Assembly: GCA_023101725.1 (NCBI GenBank)
Contig: JALJCO010012682.1
Location: 248,001 to 312,000, forward strand
Length of the DNA: 64,000 nt
Direction: 5' to 3'
Source: Atherinomorus stipes
Lineage: Eukaryota > Chordata > Actinopteri > Atheriniformes > Atherinidae
This document shows positions 35,505-56,609 of this stretch, piece by piece; position 1 is the first letter of the stretch; each line of letters begins with the position of its first letter. The notes below the pieces were generated by a model, which did no database searches, had not been told where the DNA came from, and was given only the letters and a program-made list of their open reading frames with translations. Position numbers and translations under genes: made by a program.

Positions 35505-35545
35505 CCTGCAGGATGTTGGCCCTCGAGGACCGGAGTTGGCCCCTG
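35505..35545. mobile_element. Terminal fragment of the same hAT MITE family as at 15224
   Basis: The stretch CCTGCAGGATGTTGGCCCTC, then GAGGACCGGAGTTGGCCCCTG, resembles the reversed left end of the 15224 element (CTTGAGGACTGGACTTGGGG...CCCCTG). Only the terminus is recognisable. Confidence 0.55.
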
Positions 35546-36639
35546 TCCGACAACTACTTCTCTGCACCTTCATCACCCGCACAGACTGACTGTCCATTGT
35601 GCAGTCGCTCCGCCCCCTGGTGCTCCTGGACATGTGGAGGACCTGTACTCTGCATTACTCTAATCAATCTGCTCCGAGATGTCTGATCTTGACCCACATT
35701 GAGAGCTGTCGCATCTTCATAAGTCTTGTGTTCACGTGCTGAGTGAAACCGTGGCGAGAAACCCGTCCTTCCACTTATACTTTGAACAGCCTCTTCCTTC
35801 CGTTCTCCTGCTTCTGATGCGTTTCCCGTGTCTTTTTGATGACGACGGTCTACTTTTAACCTACAGCCCTGCTTGTTGACAGATCGGTCTTTTGCTTTGG
35901 AGAAGTGCTTCTCCAGTCCCATCGCCTGCAACAATCCTCTCCTCGCCTGGTTAATATAAGCTACCGCAGGGATGGTTTTACGGCGGTTTGCTTGCTGTCA
36001 TGACGTGTACTCAATCCAGGGCAGGCAGGTGGCTTGAAACGTATTCATAATGACGGAAAGGAAAGGCAGGTGTGTTATAGCCCAGAAATAAATGAGTGGG
36101 CCTTCCCCGATTGTGTTTTATGACACTGTACAGTAAACATGTTTTTTTATTTAGTATCGGAAGAAATTTAATAAATGCTTTCTACAAACCAAATGTGCAG
36201 TTTCATCTATCCAACATTATGGGCTACCACCAGCTGTGACTGGTCTATCATCCTACACAACACCGCCTCTGCGCGGTTGACTGCATAGCCTACTGTACTT
36301 TGGTTCCACATGAAAGACCTTTGTTGATCGATGAAAGTAAGCTACTGAATTTCCCTTTTTAAAAGTATTTACAATAAAAATATTTAGTTTCTTCCCCAAA
36401 TCTGAAACAGTCCGTGAATGCTACAGGTCCATCCACACCCCGAGAAACAATGTGGTCTACAAGCGAGCCTGCAAGACTTTATGCCTACAGTATATGCAAT
36501 AAGTGATTAATAGCCTACGTGGTCTGTATACTCATCCTGAAATGGATTCCAGTTCACGTAGGTATCAGTGAAGGAGACTGGCCAAGCAGTTGAGCCCATT
36601 CACAGATTTTCAAGTTGTAATTGAATTAGAGGAGAGGAG

Positions 36640-36790
36640 CGGTGCATGGGAGCGGAAGGGAGGAGGGGCGCTGCACGGAGCAGCTGACAGGTACACGAGC
36701 TGCGCGCTGTCCGCGGTGCTGAAAGCTCCTCCGGCTGCAGCCACACCGGAGACCCTCACCTCAGGTTAGACCGGAGCTCCGCTAACCTTC
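36640..36790 (+). promoter_or_regulatory. slc17a6: GC/CpG-rich promoter or first-exon region of slc17a6
   Basis: GC- and CpG-rich sequence in an otherwise AT-rich area, 400-550 bases upstream of the start codon, with purine-rich GGGAGGAGGGGCG boxes. No clear TATA box is visible. It contains the RE1 site. Confidence 0.55.
36703..36723 (-). promoter_or_regulatory. RE1/NRSE (REST-binding) site
   Basis: On the minus strand the 21 bases read TTCAGCACC, then GCG, then GACAGCGCG. This matches the canonical RE1 (left half TTCAGCACC, right half GGACAGCGCC) at 19 of 21 positions, with correct half-site spacing. REST silences neuronal genes outside neurons. A site 470 bases upstream of the slc17a6 start codon fits a neuron-specific vesicular transporter. 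Binding is inferred. Confidence 0.8.
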
Positions 36791-36914
36791 ACCAGCTGAA
36801 GCTCATCAAGGTGCCCCCACCCCCTTTTGATCTCTGAAAAGACAAGAGAAATACTCTGTCCAATCTCCTCATTATCTGTGTTGCTGTTTTTCAAATCGTT
36901 GACTGGATCTTAAA

Positions 36915-37004
36915 ATGGCACTGCACGGATTAACATTGCGCAAGGCAGAAGCGGACTTATTTGACTGCTGTTTTGTGACTGTGAAACCAGCTCATTCAGA
37001 CTGA
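36915..37004 (+). CDS. Upstream ORF in the slc17a6 leader (29 codons)
   Basis: ATG 36915 has a strong context (A at -3, G at +4) and reads 29 codons to TGA at 37002-37004, ending 188 bases before the main start. It is the kind of short uORF that can reduce translation of the main frame. It applies only if transcription starts upstream and this segment is not spliced out. The peptide has no recognisable domain. Confidence 0.4.
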   Translation: MALHGLTLRKAEADLFDCCFVTVKPAHSD

Positions 37005-37192
37005 GCGTGTCTCCCCTTTCTCTCCATTTTCTGGCTCATCCTTTTCTGGACACCAAGACGGGTTTTTTTGCATAAACGAAAGAGGCGCAATATTTGGATT
37101 AATATTTTAACAATATGCTCTTTAATGCTGCACTTCCATCTGTTATAGTACTATAGGTTTTTTTTTTTCCTTTAAAAAAATATCATTTGGAT

Positions 37193-46461
<9,269 letters not shown>

Positions 46462-47380
46462 ACCATACAATTGTGGTGAGTCTGCTGAAAAAAAAGGGAA
46501 AAGACTCTCCTTCACAGATTGCACAAAGAAGCATTATATCAGATATTTAAAGTCCATTCTGTGTGTTCAAGTAGTTTCAAATGAAAATGTAAAGAAAAGT
46601 TAATTGCAATGCAGAACAATCCTCATTAGATTATCATGTTTTTCATCACATCTGCATACCGTAGGGCTTCACTATACTTACACACAGTAACTGCAAAGAA
46701 AACTGCAGACATGCAGTCCGCTTAGGCACCCAAACCTCATTGATCTACTTGAACAACATGAGCCAGATAACACTGCATTTGACCACCATGTAGGGTCTTT
46801 TTCTGACATACCACTCTGATTGCACTGAAACTCTTAAGTGTTCTAAAAAACAAGATTCTATTCTGTTTCTCAAATGTGTTTTATGTACTGTATATACCTG
46901 TATACTGTTTCTGTGAGACTATTGTGGATTTTGGGTCGTTGATCTGTGTTAACATTAATATAAAAGGCCATATTTTTCATGGACAGTACCTCTTCAGGGA
47001 GATGTCTGCTTGCAAAAAAGGTCTTCTTCTTCTCGAGTGAAGCCTACAATAACATTAAAAGACAAAAATAGCGTGAGTGAAATTGAACCGTAGAGTTTTA
47101 GTGTGTGTTTGTTGCATGAATTTGCTCAGATTAATGTTTCAGATGCAGCTGCCTCACAGTCACTGATAGTCCTCATTAAGCCAACTGCTTTCTTCTTAGA
47201 TAAGTATCTTCTGCCATTATGAATAATAAGATACATTTTCATTATCAGGTTCAGGTTGTAATGTAAGACAAATAAGAAAATATATATATAAAAAAAACAG
47301 TTTTGAGGGCAACCATGCAGAAGACATTGTTTATTGATGTTTGGTGTGCACTGCAATAAATTCTGTGTACCAGCTACCAC
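46462..47380 (+). other. slc17a6: slc17a6 3' untranslated region (inferred)
   Basis: AT-rich sequence after the TAA at 46459-46461, with AATAAA at 47355-47360 as the first clear polyadenylation signal. An earlier weaker AATAACATTAAA occurs near 47049. Confidence 0.5.
47355..47360 (+). terminator. Candidate polyadenylation signal AATAAA (slc17a6)
   Basis: A canonical hexamer about 0.9 kb after the stop codon. Longer 3' ends further right are possible. Confidence 0.45.
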
Positions 47381-50300
47381 CCATCACATTCTGTTCTGTA
47401 ACGTAAAAATAGCTTGCTGTATCTAACCGTACTTGTTTTGGAGTCATGTGATGATCAACATTTAGGTGTGTGTTTTTAACAGTTTCCTAGTGTCCGGAGA
47501 ATCCAGCTTTTGTGCTCATGATGCAGGAGATGTTATTGCATTTTGACAACGAGGAATCGAGTGTTATGCGCAAACAACTTAAGTTGTTTGTGATCAGTGT
47601 TCCTTGGTTGTCATCATGGCCACTACGAGTACTTTACCCACACGTTGATATTGTCACATTTGAGTGCACATGAATTAATAGATGGCTCTTCCACTTGACT
47701 TCATTTGCTGTTTAAACACTTTTCTTCATTTGCTGTATGAAATCTGCAAGGGTGTTAAAATATATGAATATTTAAGAATGTTTATGATGACCAAAAGATG
47801 CTATTATGGGTTTGTGCCTGAAGTTTATGTAAACAGATAAATGTGATTTTATGGCTTCTAATATTGTGTTTAATGAAGAGGTATGTTGATGTCAAAAAGT
47901 GTTATAAAAAATACTCATATCATTTTTATAAAAAAGATAACCAAAAAGCCACATCTTGTCATTGTTATCATGCTTGTTTTATGTGATTTATTGCAGTCAT
48001 CACAGACTGGAGGTAGACTATTTAACCAGTTAACCTTCTTCAAGCGTACCCCGCTCTCTCCATGTTTCTCATTAGTAAATCAATGGAAGAGGTGTTTGGA
48101 GAGCAGGAGAGATTACTGGACCCTGTCGCCCAACAACAACAGCAATGTTAATGCTATTACAGTTTACAATCCTACAAAGCAGGACCATTATCTCTGCAAA
48201 GACCTCTGACTTTAATATGCAGTGAAGAAGCTGCTGCTGAGGTGTCAGGTCGGTGTATAAAAGTGTGATGATTCCATTAAATTTCTTCAGCACTTGCTCA
48301 CACTCTTATGTAAAAGAAAGCCAAAATAAGATCTGTAAAAACATACAATACAAATTTAAGGTGAAATATTACAATCGCACACACATCTGAGGTCAACTTT
48401 GTTAATGTAACACATCCAGTTATTGAGCCGGCTCCCTCATCAAGTCCAATCAAATGACAAATCAATACTGTTTAACTCCAGAGGCCATTGACATTTGAAA
48501 ACTTGAAGAAATTATCCTATAGAAAGTTTAAATTCAAATTAATAGATGAATAACTTTGTAATTCTAAAACAAAACAAAAAAACTATTCTGAAAACACATG
48601 AATAATAAAGGTGATCAAGAAGGAAATTCCACTGTTACTGAAAGTCAATGAAATGTTTAGCTGTAAATTCATTGAAAAAGGCTCAAAGATTGTTCAGAAT
48701 GTATTTGGTCCTCTTTATTCTTTCCATGCTCCTAATATAAACATTCAAGTGACTACAGTTCACACCTTTGCCAACATTCTGAACTCAACAACCTTTAATC
48801 ACAACGTGGAAGCACACTGTAGCTGTTTTTAGAAATCTGTGAGAAAACACAACAATCCAAACCCATAATTTAATAAATTATTCAACGCTACATATTTCTT
48901 TCAAGTATCGTTTGCACTTTCCCTCTGGCATGAATAAGTATTTCTTATTTCTTTTCTTATGCTGTTACATTGTGTAACTGAAAGACCTTTTTGGGGCCAA
49001 AAGTTGGACATAAGCTAAGGCTATAAATGCTATGGAGCGTAGTATTTGCTAATGCCAAGCACTAATACACATAAATAAACAATTAACAATGTACAGCAAC
49101 AAAACAACATTTCAGTCATTGAGAATGGGTCTCCAAAGGCTTTGGACATATTTGGGTAGTTTATTTCATTTTTTCCTGCCAGGACCTTTAAGGCAAACAA
49201 ACAAAAAGCATATGAGCTGCCAGTTTTAGTTAATAGGTCTTATACTTTATAGACAGGCGTGTGTCTTCCTAAATGATGTCTAATCAAATAAATTGATGAA
49301 CAGTAGATGTCAATATAGGTATAATCAAATCGCATTCACAATTAGAGCAACAGGATGCACCTGAACTCAACATGTGTCACAGCAAAGGCTCTGAGAGGTG
49401 ATTAAGAGATTAGAATGTTTTAATAGAGTCCGTGGTTTTTCTCTGAAAAGACATTTACATGATGTCACTACGGTTAACGAACAAAAATTGATATATTTTA
49501 CTGTAAATCCAGCTTTCAGATACACAGAGAATATTGTTCGTACAAGGATTTGAAAAGTAAACAAATAGGATCAAATAGAATAATCAAAAAGTGAATAATG
49601 TGAATGCTGCATTTTTGTTGCATGTCCAGCACGTCACTGGAAATAAACAGTATTCCATCACATGCCTCACTCTGAGCTTCTTGAAAGCGTGATGGTATGT
49701 TTCTGTAGATGTTTTCAGCCTCTGCAGGTGAGAATGAGTCATGTTACTGTATTATTTTGAGTCTATCATTTTGTTTAACCATTCTCTTGAAAGACTTAAT
49801 TAAACATGATGTCAATAGATGTGTAGGTTTTCCTTTGTGCACCGATCAGTGCAGTGTTAATATATGAACTGCAGGAAACAGCTGCAGCTTCATGCATAAG
49901 TAAACATAAAGCTTTGCAGCTCCTTTAGGTGAAATGTAGCCAGGAAATGTCTGTGTGGGTGGGGGTTTAAGGTGTCGACCACTGGTTTTCTGAGGATGAT
50001 GGACAGTCTGGGTGCAGCATCCTTCTCCTGTGTTGACTGGTTGGATCACACAGAGCGGCTCCATGTCTGAGTCATCCCCAGTGGCAGCACTGACAGCAAT
50101 TAGAATAAATCTCAGTTTTCCTTCTGATTATTTGTCCAGCTGAGGAGGGAAGCCATTAACGGCTCAGCGTTGCCTGTCTCTCAGTGCGCATGTTAATTTG
50201 ACAGGAAACACAATTGTGTCACTACTCACGTGGAACATGTTTTCTCATGCCTAACCAACCAGCATGGTCACGGCTGTTTCACCTGTGACATGCCTGTTAG

Positions 50301-53300
50301 GACGCACAGTAAATCAGCACAATCTGTCAACATTTAGAGGTGAAACTCTTTCTGCACTCGCCTGCCTGCAACTCTGACTCTTTATTTTTACTGCATCTCA
50401 GGCTTAGTCATTGTGATGTTTGCCTGGTTGCGTAATCCGAGGGTGAGTGAAGGGGGATTGAGGAATTGTCAGTCGGTGGGGCAGGTGCACTTTAGCTCCT
50501 CTGGGACTGTAATGGGATGAGGCCCAGCCAGAATGAGTGTTTGATGACGGGGTTGCACACATCCCTTGAGACTTTGACTGCATGCAATTATCCTCCTGAT
50601 CCCTCCTCCAAATGTCTACCACATTCTCCTCTCACTGCTGCCTCAATATCCCTTAATTTCCAATGTAAAATTCGGCTTCATTATGCTAAAAGATCTAATA
50701 ATTATAACCCTACGTTTCACAGCAGCATTGAAGTAATCACTATTTTATGACAATCTCCTGCATGACAATACACTGCTTCAGGGTAAATGAATTTACACGC
50801 ACCTCCTTCCCCTCCCTTGTTAATGGCTTTATTAATGGAGAGCCAGCCAGCCCAAATTCGTTTTACAGAAAATAACGTCATAAATCATTGCTTTTCACCA
50901 ACTGCAACACATGCAAAATGAAATTACTATTTTAAAAACATTGCTGTTTCCAAACTTCTTTGTTCTCTCTTTTTTAATGTTTTGAAATGAGATTCTGCTA
51001 AGGGTGCTCAGCCAGCTTGTCTGAAAAAAAAAAAAAAAAATCCTCCTTCTGTGATATGCAAATGGTGCCCAAATCTCCATCCTGCTCAGCTCCCAATAAC
51101 AATGAGGACTGTGTGCTATCAACACATTCATCTGCAAATACTTCCCAGTCCACTTGAACATTTGTTAACACCACTCCAGCTTTGAAATCACCCACTGTGA
51201 CAAGGTGGTGATGTCTTCAGCGGGCCAATGTTTTCAGAGCTGCAGGGAAAAAAGAACTTCATCAGAAGATGAAGATTGTTGCATCCAACTGTTTTTCCTC
51301 CACAAAACCTGTTTCCTTCAATTGCATGTGATGTAATCTGTCAGAGGTCTGGTTCCCCTCCCCCCATCAGATCACACCAACACTTTCATACATGCTCATA
51401 TTGCACAGAGACAAAGGATGATAAGATTTAACATGATACTATAAAGGCTGGTAAAGCATTACAAGCTCTGATTGATATCTGGATCAAGTAATAATATGAT
51501 TAACTGAATAAATCTGTTTTTATTTTGTGCTTTGATCCTCTGCTCACTATTTTTCTTTTTACAAAAATGCAGCCAGCTCATTGTTTCGGATTTCTTAAGT
51601 AATTCGCTGATTATTTGCCATTATCACCGTTTCTTTCTCTTGTTGTATCTGAACCCTGAATCAAGTGCAAAACACCGATCACTGTGTTTTTAGAATATTT
51701 TCTTTTTATTTGAGAACCTTAAACAAGATATAAATGGGAAATTTGGCTTAATTATATAATCTTGATAATTTTTTTTTTATTATTTTAGTTTTAACAACAC
51801 TTTATCAATGCCTGCAGAATATCTCCCATCCTCCTCTCAAAATCTGAAACTGCTTCTGCAACCACAGCAGCTCCCTGCAGCTCCTGACAGTGCAGATTTT
51901 TAGAAAGTCATGCGTTCAACAATCTGGCTATCTTCCTTACAAGCTGAAACACTGATCTAAAATAGAAACACAAATTTACATTAATCTTTTTTTTCCCCAC
52001 ATCCCACATTACAACATTTCTGTGCCTCTGTACATGCTACATGATAATTATCTGCATACTCTGAGTGGGACACAGGTGTGCACGGGGTCCGCCTGCCACA
52101 ATGATCAGTCACTGGGGCCACATAAGGGCCAAACTGGAGCGGCTTAGGCACGTGCCGAGGGAGGGCTCTACCCTGCCTCACCCACCCCCTCAGAGGACTC
52201 CCTATTCACACCACCAGATGGTGACTGGATCTGAGTTTTAATGAATGTTATCCTTCATGACCCTTTAGGAGGTGTAGAACAGCAGTTCCCCCCCCCCCCC
52301 CCTCAGCATGTCTCACTGCAGTTTTTTACCTCACGCTGACAGAGAACAATATGACACTGGATGGAATATCAGCCAAAGCAGGACTGAAATGTGGGAGGAG
52401 TAAAAACAATATGCTGCAGTTCTTATCTAACATCCAAATGTGCTATTTTCTTGTTAGAGGTGGAGTTTTATTAAACTGAAATGCTGCACATCTATTAAAT
52501 ACATCGATGTGTTAATTTAGAAGTGTCTACAAGTCTAGCGTAGTCTGCAAAGTGAAAATAATCTTCATTTATAACATAATTGCCTGTAACAATGATAGAT
52601 GTTCTTATTTTCTTACAAGTTTTCAGATGGGACAAAAATGTGGTTTCAGTAAATACAGATACCAGCAGATAGCTAGCTAAATTATCTTGCTGGTTTCTTG
52701 GAGTCACACAGTAACACATCGGAGTCATCGCCATGGCTGCACACCTGCTCTGCCAGTTATGTGTTAAAGCTGTGAATGAGTGAGAATCTTAAACTCTATT
52801 AAACTCTATCTTCAACATAAGGTGCTGAGGCTGACTCTGTCATCTCTGGTTTACATCCTGACATGTTTTTTTTATTGGCTGAAAATAAATTGGTTGTGTA
52901 GCCGCCCTTTATTCACTGACCCTTGTCTGTCTCAACGTGGATTGCTTTCACAGTGTGTTAAATGAGCCGTGGCTGTGTTGGTGTTTCCTTCCACATGGCA
53001 GCTAGGACTCTAATCTGCTTTCTGACAGAGACGTGTCACACACCAGCTATTGTGGTTGCTTTGATTTAAGATGCCTGATCTGACTAATTGATCCCTCGCC
53101 ACAGAGGTGATCCGACACATAGGCGAGGTCTGAGATGTGTGAATTGGCAGCAGAGTCACATAACTGGCATTATGCCGATTAAAATGTACAGGTTTATGGC
53201 AAACAAAGCTTCAAGGGGTTGCTAGTAAGGTGAGAGAAACTAAAAATGTATTTATTCTTTAACCTCCAAGGCATGGATGTTATGATTATTTAATTTCACA

Positions 53301-54484
53301 ATTAATCATGGTATAAAATGCAACAATTAATCATAAAGATTCCTGAATATCATCACTTTATCATAAAAGGTCATGTCTGAACCTCGACGGCAAATCAGCA
53401 CAACTTGCACACAAACAAAAACAAAATTATTAGATAAATCAAATGGGTGATCCTGCAGCATAAACTAAGGCTTGAAAACTGTCAGAGTCTTCATAAATAC
53501 AGAGGATAAAATGTTTTATAGTGGATTTGGTGACAAGGCACCTACATGCTTAAAATCAGCTTCTCTTGCCAATACTGTATATTGTCAAAATTGGATTTCC
53601 ATTATACATTAAAATGGTTTATGCGTTAAATAAAATTCATGTATTAATTCCATAGATTTATCTTTTTGAATTAACTTTTACAGATCTGATAAAAATTTAA
53701 TCATGATAATCGTAAAATCGTGTTTTTTTTTTTTTTTTTTTTTTTACAATAATCGTACCAAGAAAATCTTTTAACTGTGACATCCCTAAGTATAAACAAT
53801 GCACAGCCTTAAAATGACTAACTTATTTCGGTCAGATTGCATGCTGCCATTGTTCATAAAATAGTCTGTAATAACGCTATCTAACTGTATCCAAATCCAG
53901 TGAGCTGGGCAACCTATTAATCCAGATTAAAAAATAAGTAAATAAAAGTAAGACTCACAATTTCACAAGGACAATAAATGAAAGAAATATTTCAAAAGGG
54001 AAAAAAATTTAGTATTTAATACTATAAAATAAATAAAATCTAATCTTCAGTTGGGACCAAAATATTCTATTGTTTGTTTCATTTCACAGACTTACAAGTC
54101 CAATCAATGTTTTTTTTTTTTAACAATAAAAAGATCAGCATGTAAAACACAAAGATATCAAGAAGTGCTTTAATATTAATGTAATAAACAATACTTAGAG
54201 GCATCCCTTTGTTATAAACATTAAAATGGAAAAAAAGTTCTTGAATGTTGCCTCAACTCATGAAAATGTGAAAAAGCTCACATAAAACCTGGATTTTAAC
54301 ATTCAAAGTTATAACAGCAACTGCTTGAGGTAAATAAGAACATGACCATATCCAAAAATAATATGTCAACTGCTAGTTGTCTGAATCATTCCTTTTTAAA
54401 TCATAAAGTATTGGACACAGATGGTCAACATGCGTCTGCCTATATTCTGTCCATCATGCTGTTAGGAAGCCTCATGGTCGAGAG
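47381..54484. other. Intergenic region without recognised genes
   Basis: Seven kilobases with only short ORFs that match nothing I recognise. There is a poly-C run (about 52287-52302) and poly-A/T runs. CCACCAGATGGTGAC (52211-52225) is a weak CTCF-like match. A probable decayed DNA transposon lies at 53265-53790. Some of this DNA may be distant regulatory sequence for slc17a6, but the sequence alone does not show it. Confidence 0.55.
53265..53790. mobile_element. Possible decayed AT-rich DNA transposon
   Basis: AT-rich block with repeated AATTAATCAT motifs, a poly-T run of 23 (53722-53744) and a right end AACTGTGACATCCCTAA that resembles fish hAT-type termini (TTAGGGATGTCACAGTT when reversed). 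The left end (GGATGTTATGATTATT) is only loosely similar. Low certainty. Confidence 0.35.
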
Positions 54485-55516
54485 TCACTTGCTTAATTCT
54501 GACAGAAGGTCTCCCCACACACTCAAGCCTCTTACATCAAAGTCTCCATCAGAAATCTTCAAAGCATTTAGCTCATCTTCTGTACTCCTCTTCAAAGAGG
54601 GACAGGCCTCAAACAAGGCCAAAAAAAGCTCAGTCATTTTCTGGAAGGACACTGTGGGGGTTGTGCTAGTTTGAACCCATTCACCGTCACTTACACTGTA
54701 CTCCATCTCTGAGGCACATTTTTTCAGCACACAGGAGCATGCAACACTAAATTTCTGGTGTCTTTTTGACAGGTCTTTCAGAAGTGTAGAAGGAAGTGTA
54801 AAACACATGTGTTGCAGCACACTGTGTTGATTCTGCAGCCAGTCCAAGAGAAAACCTTGTGAAGCAGTTTGTGCAGCAGAGTCTTTAGTTGTCAGCAGTG
54901 CTGTAGTGATGACTAGACAAAAATGTTGTGCTGCTCCTTTACATAACTGGAGGACTGAGCATAAAAAATCCTCTGCCTGGCGGAGATCATTACCTCGGTG
55001 CAATAGAGCATCCAACTTCTCCATCAGCATCTCCCCCTGCACCTCAGCATCAGCACCAACAACTGAAAAGCTTGAAAGGGGACGCAGGACTTTACAAGCT
55101 GATTTACATTGAACAATGTGGCTGCAAATGCCTGTGACATCCCCATCCTCACCATCCATGACGTTAACAGGGATCTTTTTGTCAAAGAGTATCTTCATGA
55201 TGGAGCTGGGAAGTTTGGGGTTGTTCAACAACCCGACGAGCAACATGTGCTGGCAGCGGGGGAGGTCCGAGAAAGAGACACCAGAAAATCCAGGGACAGC
55301 ATCTCGCAGACTTTGACTCGTGAGCTGCAGCTGCTTCTCCATGACTCTTCTTATGGTGGAGTTATTGTGAAACCTCGAATATATGTGCTCGCAGTACTTG
55401 GCCCAGTGAAATGCTCTGGACAGAGTTTGCTCATCCCACTGCTTCACCATTCCGCTGTGAGCTGCCACAGCCAGCAGCTCCACCGTGCTAACCAAGTTTT
55501 TCAGCACCGCCTCCAT
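54485..55516 (-). CDS. fancf: Fanconi anaemia group F protein (FANCF)
   Basis: Adaptor subunit of the nuclear Fanconi-anaemia core complex; it helps hold the FANCC-FANCE and FANCA-FANCG modules needed to monoubiquitinate FANCD2 in crosslink repair. This is a single coding exon, as in mammals, of 343 residues (human 374). The N-terminal MEAVLKNLVSTVELLAVAAH, the HWAKYCEHIYSRF segment and the C-terminal DGDFDVRGLSVWGDLLSEL match the family (human ends DGDFEVPGLSIWTDLL...). The helical middle is divergent, which is usual for FANCF. The open frame continues upstream to a Met at 55636, but conservation starts at Met 55516, and a likely splice acceptor at 55571-55572 lies between them, so the upstream part is probably leader. 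The neighbours slc17a6 and gas2 are the same as in human. Confidence 0.92.
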   Translation of the reverse strand: MEAVLKNLVSTVELLAVAAHSGMVKQWDEQTLSRAFHWAKYCEHIYSRFHNNSTIRRVMEKQLQLTSQSLRDAVPGFSGVSFSDLPRCQHMLLVGLLNNPKLPSSIMKILFDKKIPVNVMDGEDGDVTGICSHIVQCKSACKVLRPLSSFSVVGADAEVQGEMLMEKLDALLHRGNDLRQAEDFLCSVLQLCKGAAQHFCLVITTALLTTKDSAAQTASQGFLLDWLQNQHSVLQHMCFTLPSTLLKDLSKRHQKFSVACSCVLKKCASEMEYSVSDGEWVQTSTTPTVSFQKMTELFLALFEACPSLKRSTEDELNALKISDGDFDVRGLSVWGDLLSELSK

Positions 55517-55910
55517 GTGGCGCTCTCTGCATTCAGAGTTTAGATTCTGGCCTCCAGAAACAAGCACCAACTGAAGGACAAAATAAAAACAACTTAAACA
55601 GTTAGTCAAATTTTCTGTACGTCTTAGAATCTGCAATAATTTTACTAAGATGCGTAATGGGCTAGCTACAGGCTAGCAAGTAGCTACTGACGTCAAGTCA
55701 GCGGATTAAACAGGACTTCCGGTAGCACATTTCAAAACAAATGAAATTTTTAAGAAAAATGGTCTTCAACAACTCCTAACAACTGTGACAAAAGCTGAAC
55801 ATGACACATTAACTCGAATAAAGCATTACTGTTGTAAACTTACTTGTCTCTGCAGCTATCCACCACTCGGAGTTCCGGTTGGGTTTGCGCGGGTTCATTG
55901 CGCATGCGTT
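55517..55910 (-). promoter_or_regulatory. fancf: fancf promoter and inferred untranslated first exon
   Basis: On the minus strand a donor (ACAA|GTAAGT, exon edge 55844) and an acceptor (TTTTGTCCTTCAG, exon edge 55570) suggest a leader intron of about 270 bases. Motifs seen: a TGCGCATGCG palindromic NRF1-type site (55899-55908), TTCCGG ETS-type sites (55873-55878 and, as ACTTCCGG, 55715-55722) and a full CRE, TGACGTCA (55688-55695). These are typical of housekeeping promoters. An unspliced start near 55650 is an alternative reading, because CRE and ETS sites also lie inside the proposed intron. Confidence 0.5.
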
Positions 55911-56299
55911 ATGGAATGGTGAAATTCAAGTAGATGCGGATGCGACCCCCCACCCAACTCCCCCTAATTTCCCTAAACTGTAAGAAGGACAAAAACAAAC
56001 TCTACGCTCACATTTAGTTTTATTTTCTTGCATACATACTTTTCCATGTCGCCTGATTCACATAATCGGGAATGCGATACGAAAAAATACTTCAAAAGTA
56101 TTTTTCCTTCTTTTCTTTTCTACTTTTTTGTTTTGTAGACAGAGCAACATCATTTCTGTACATGCAAGTCTATGCATTGCGTGATGCATTGTGGCCATCA
56201 CGGTACCGACCAGTGAATCTTGTCATTCTAGTTTATTATAGCTACACATACAGTAATTCTTGTTTGTTAAAGTTTAACATACTGACTTGCCGAAATTAA

Positions 56300-56609
56300 T
56301 CCAGTAATGTCATGTCGAGGCAACAAGAGGAGGGACGTTGTGCGGCCAGCAAGATCAAAATTCCCCCCCTCCCATCATCATCATCATCAGCATCATCATC
56401 AACTGCTGCATGCTGTGAGAATATGTGTGTCTGTGTGTACAGTCAGATCTGTGCAGTGCGCACCGAGAGAGACCTCTCCAGTTCACATTAGCTCAGTGTT
56501 TGGGAGTCTAACCTGTGCTCACCGCTGCTGTGAGAAGCATGAAAACTGGAATTCAGCAGCTCACAGGACGAGTGAGAGGAAGGTGCGCAGCAACGAGCTG
56601 AACCTCAGG
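56300..56609 (+). other. gas2: Probable untranslated first exon of gas2
   Basis: A GC-richer segment with a (CAT)n run (56366-56391) ends at a good donor (CTCAGG|GTGAGC at 56609/56610), in the orientation of gas2 and 4.3 kb upstream of its first coding exon. The 123-codon ORF that covers it has no recognisable product. Inferred from position and splice signal only. Confidence 0.4.

Larger units (their letters stand above)
35066..36639. other. Intergenic region between ano5 and slc17a6
   Basis: It contains a poly-C run (35186-35199), a perfect hairpin (35421-35457), an hAT MITE end (35505-35545) and the minus-strand 35554-35934 ORF, which has no recognisable product and sits next to repeat sequence. 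No gene is supported. Confidence 0.6.

Noticed and set aside
35554..35934. Minus-strand 126-codon ORF between ano5 and slc17a6
   Set aside because: No recognisable domain, adjacent to a MITE end and without clear exon signals; probably chance.
52211..52225. CTCF site in the slc17a6-fancf gap
   Set aside because: The CCACCAGATGGTGAC match is weaker in its 3' half; kept only as a note in the intergenic entry.
55109..55543. 144-codon plus-strand ORF inside fancf
   Set aside because: It is a shadow of the fancf coding strand with no family similarity.
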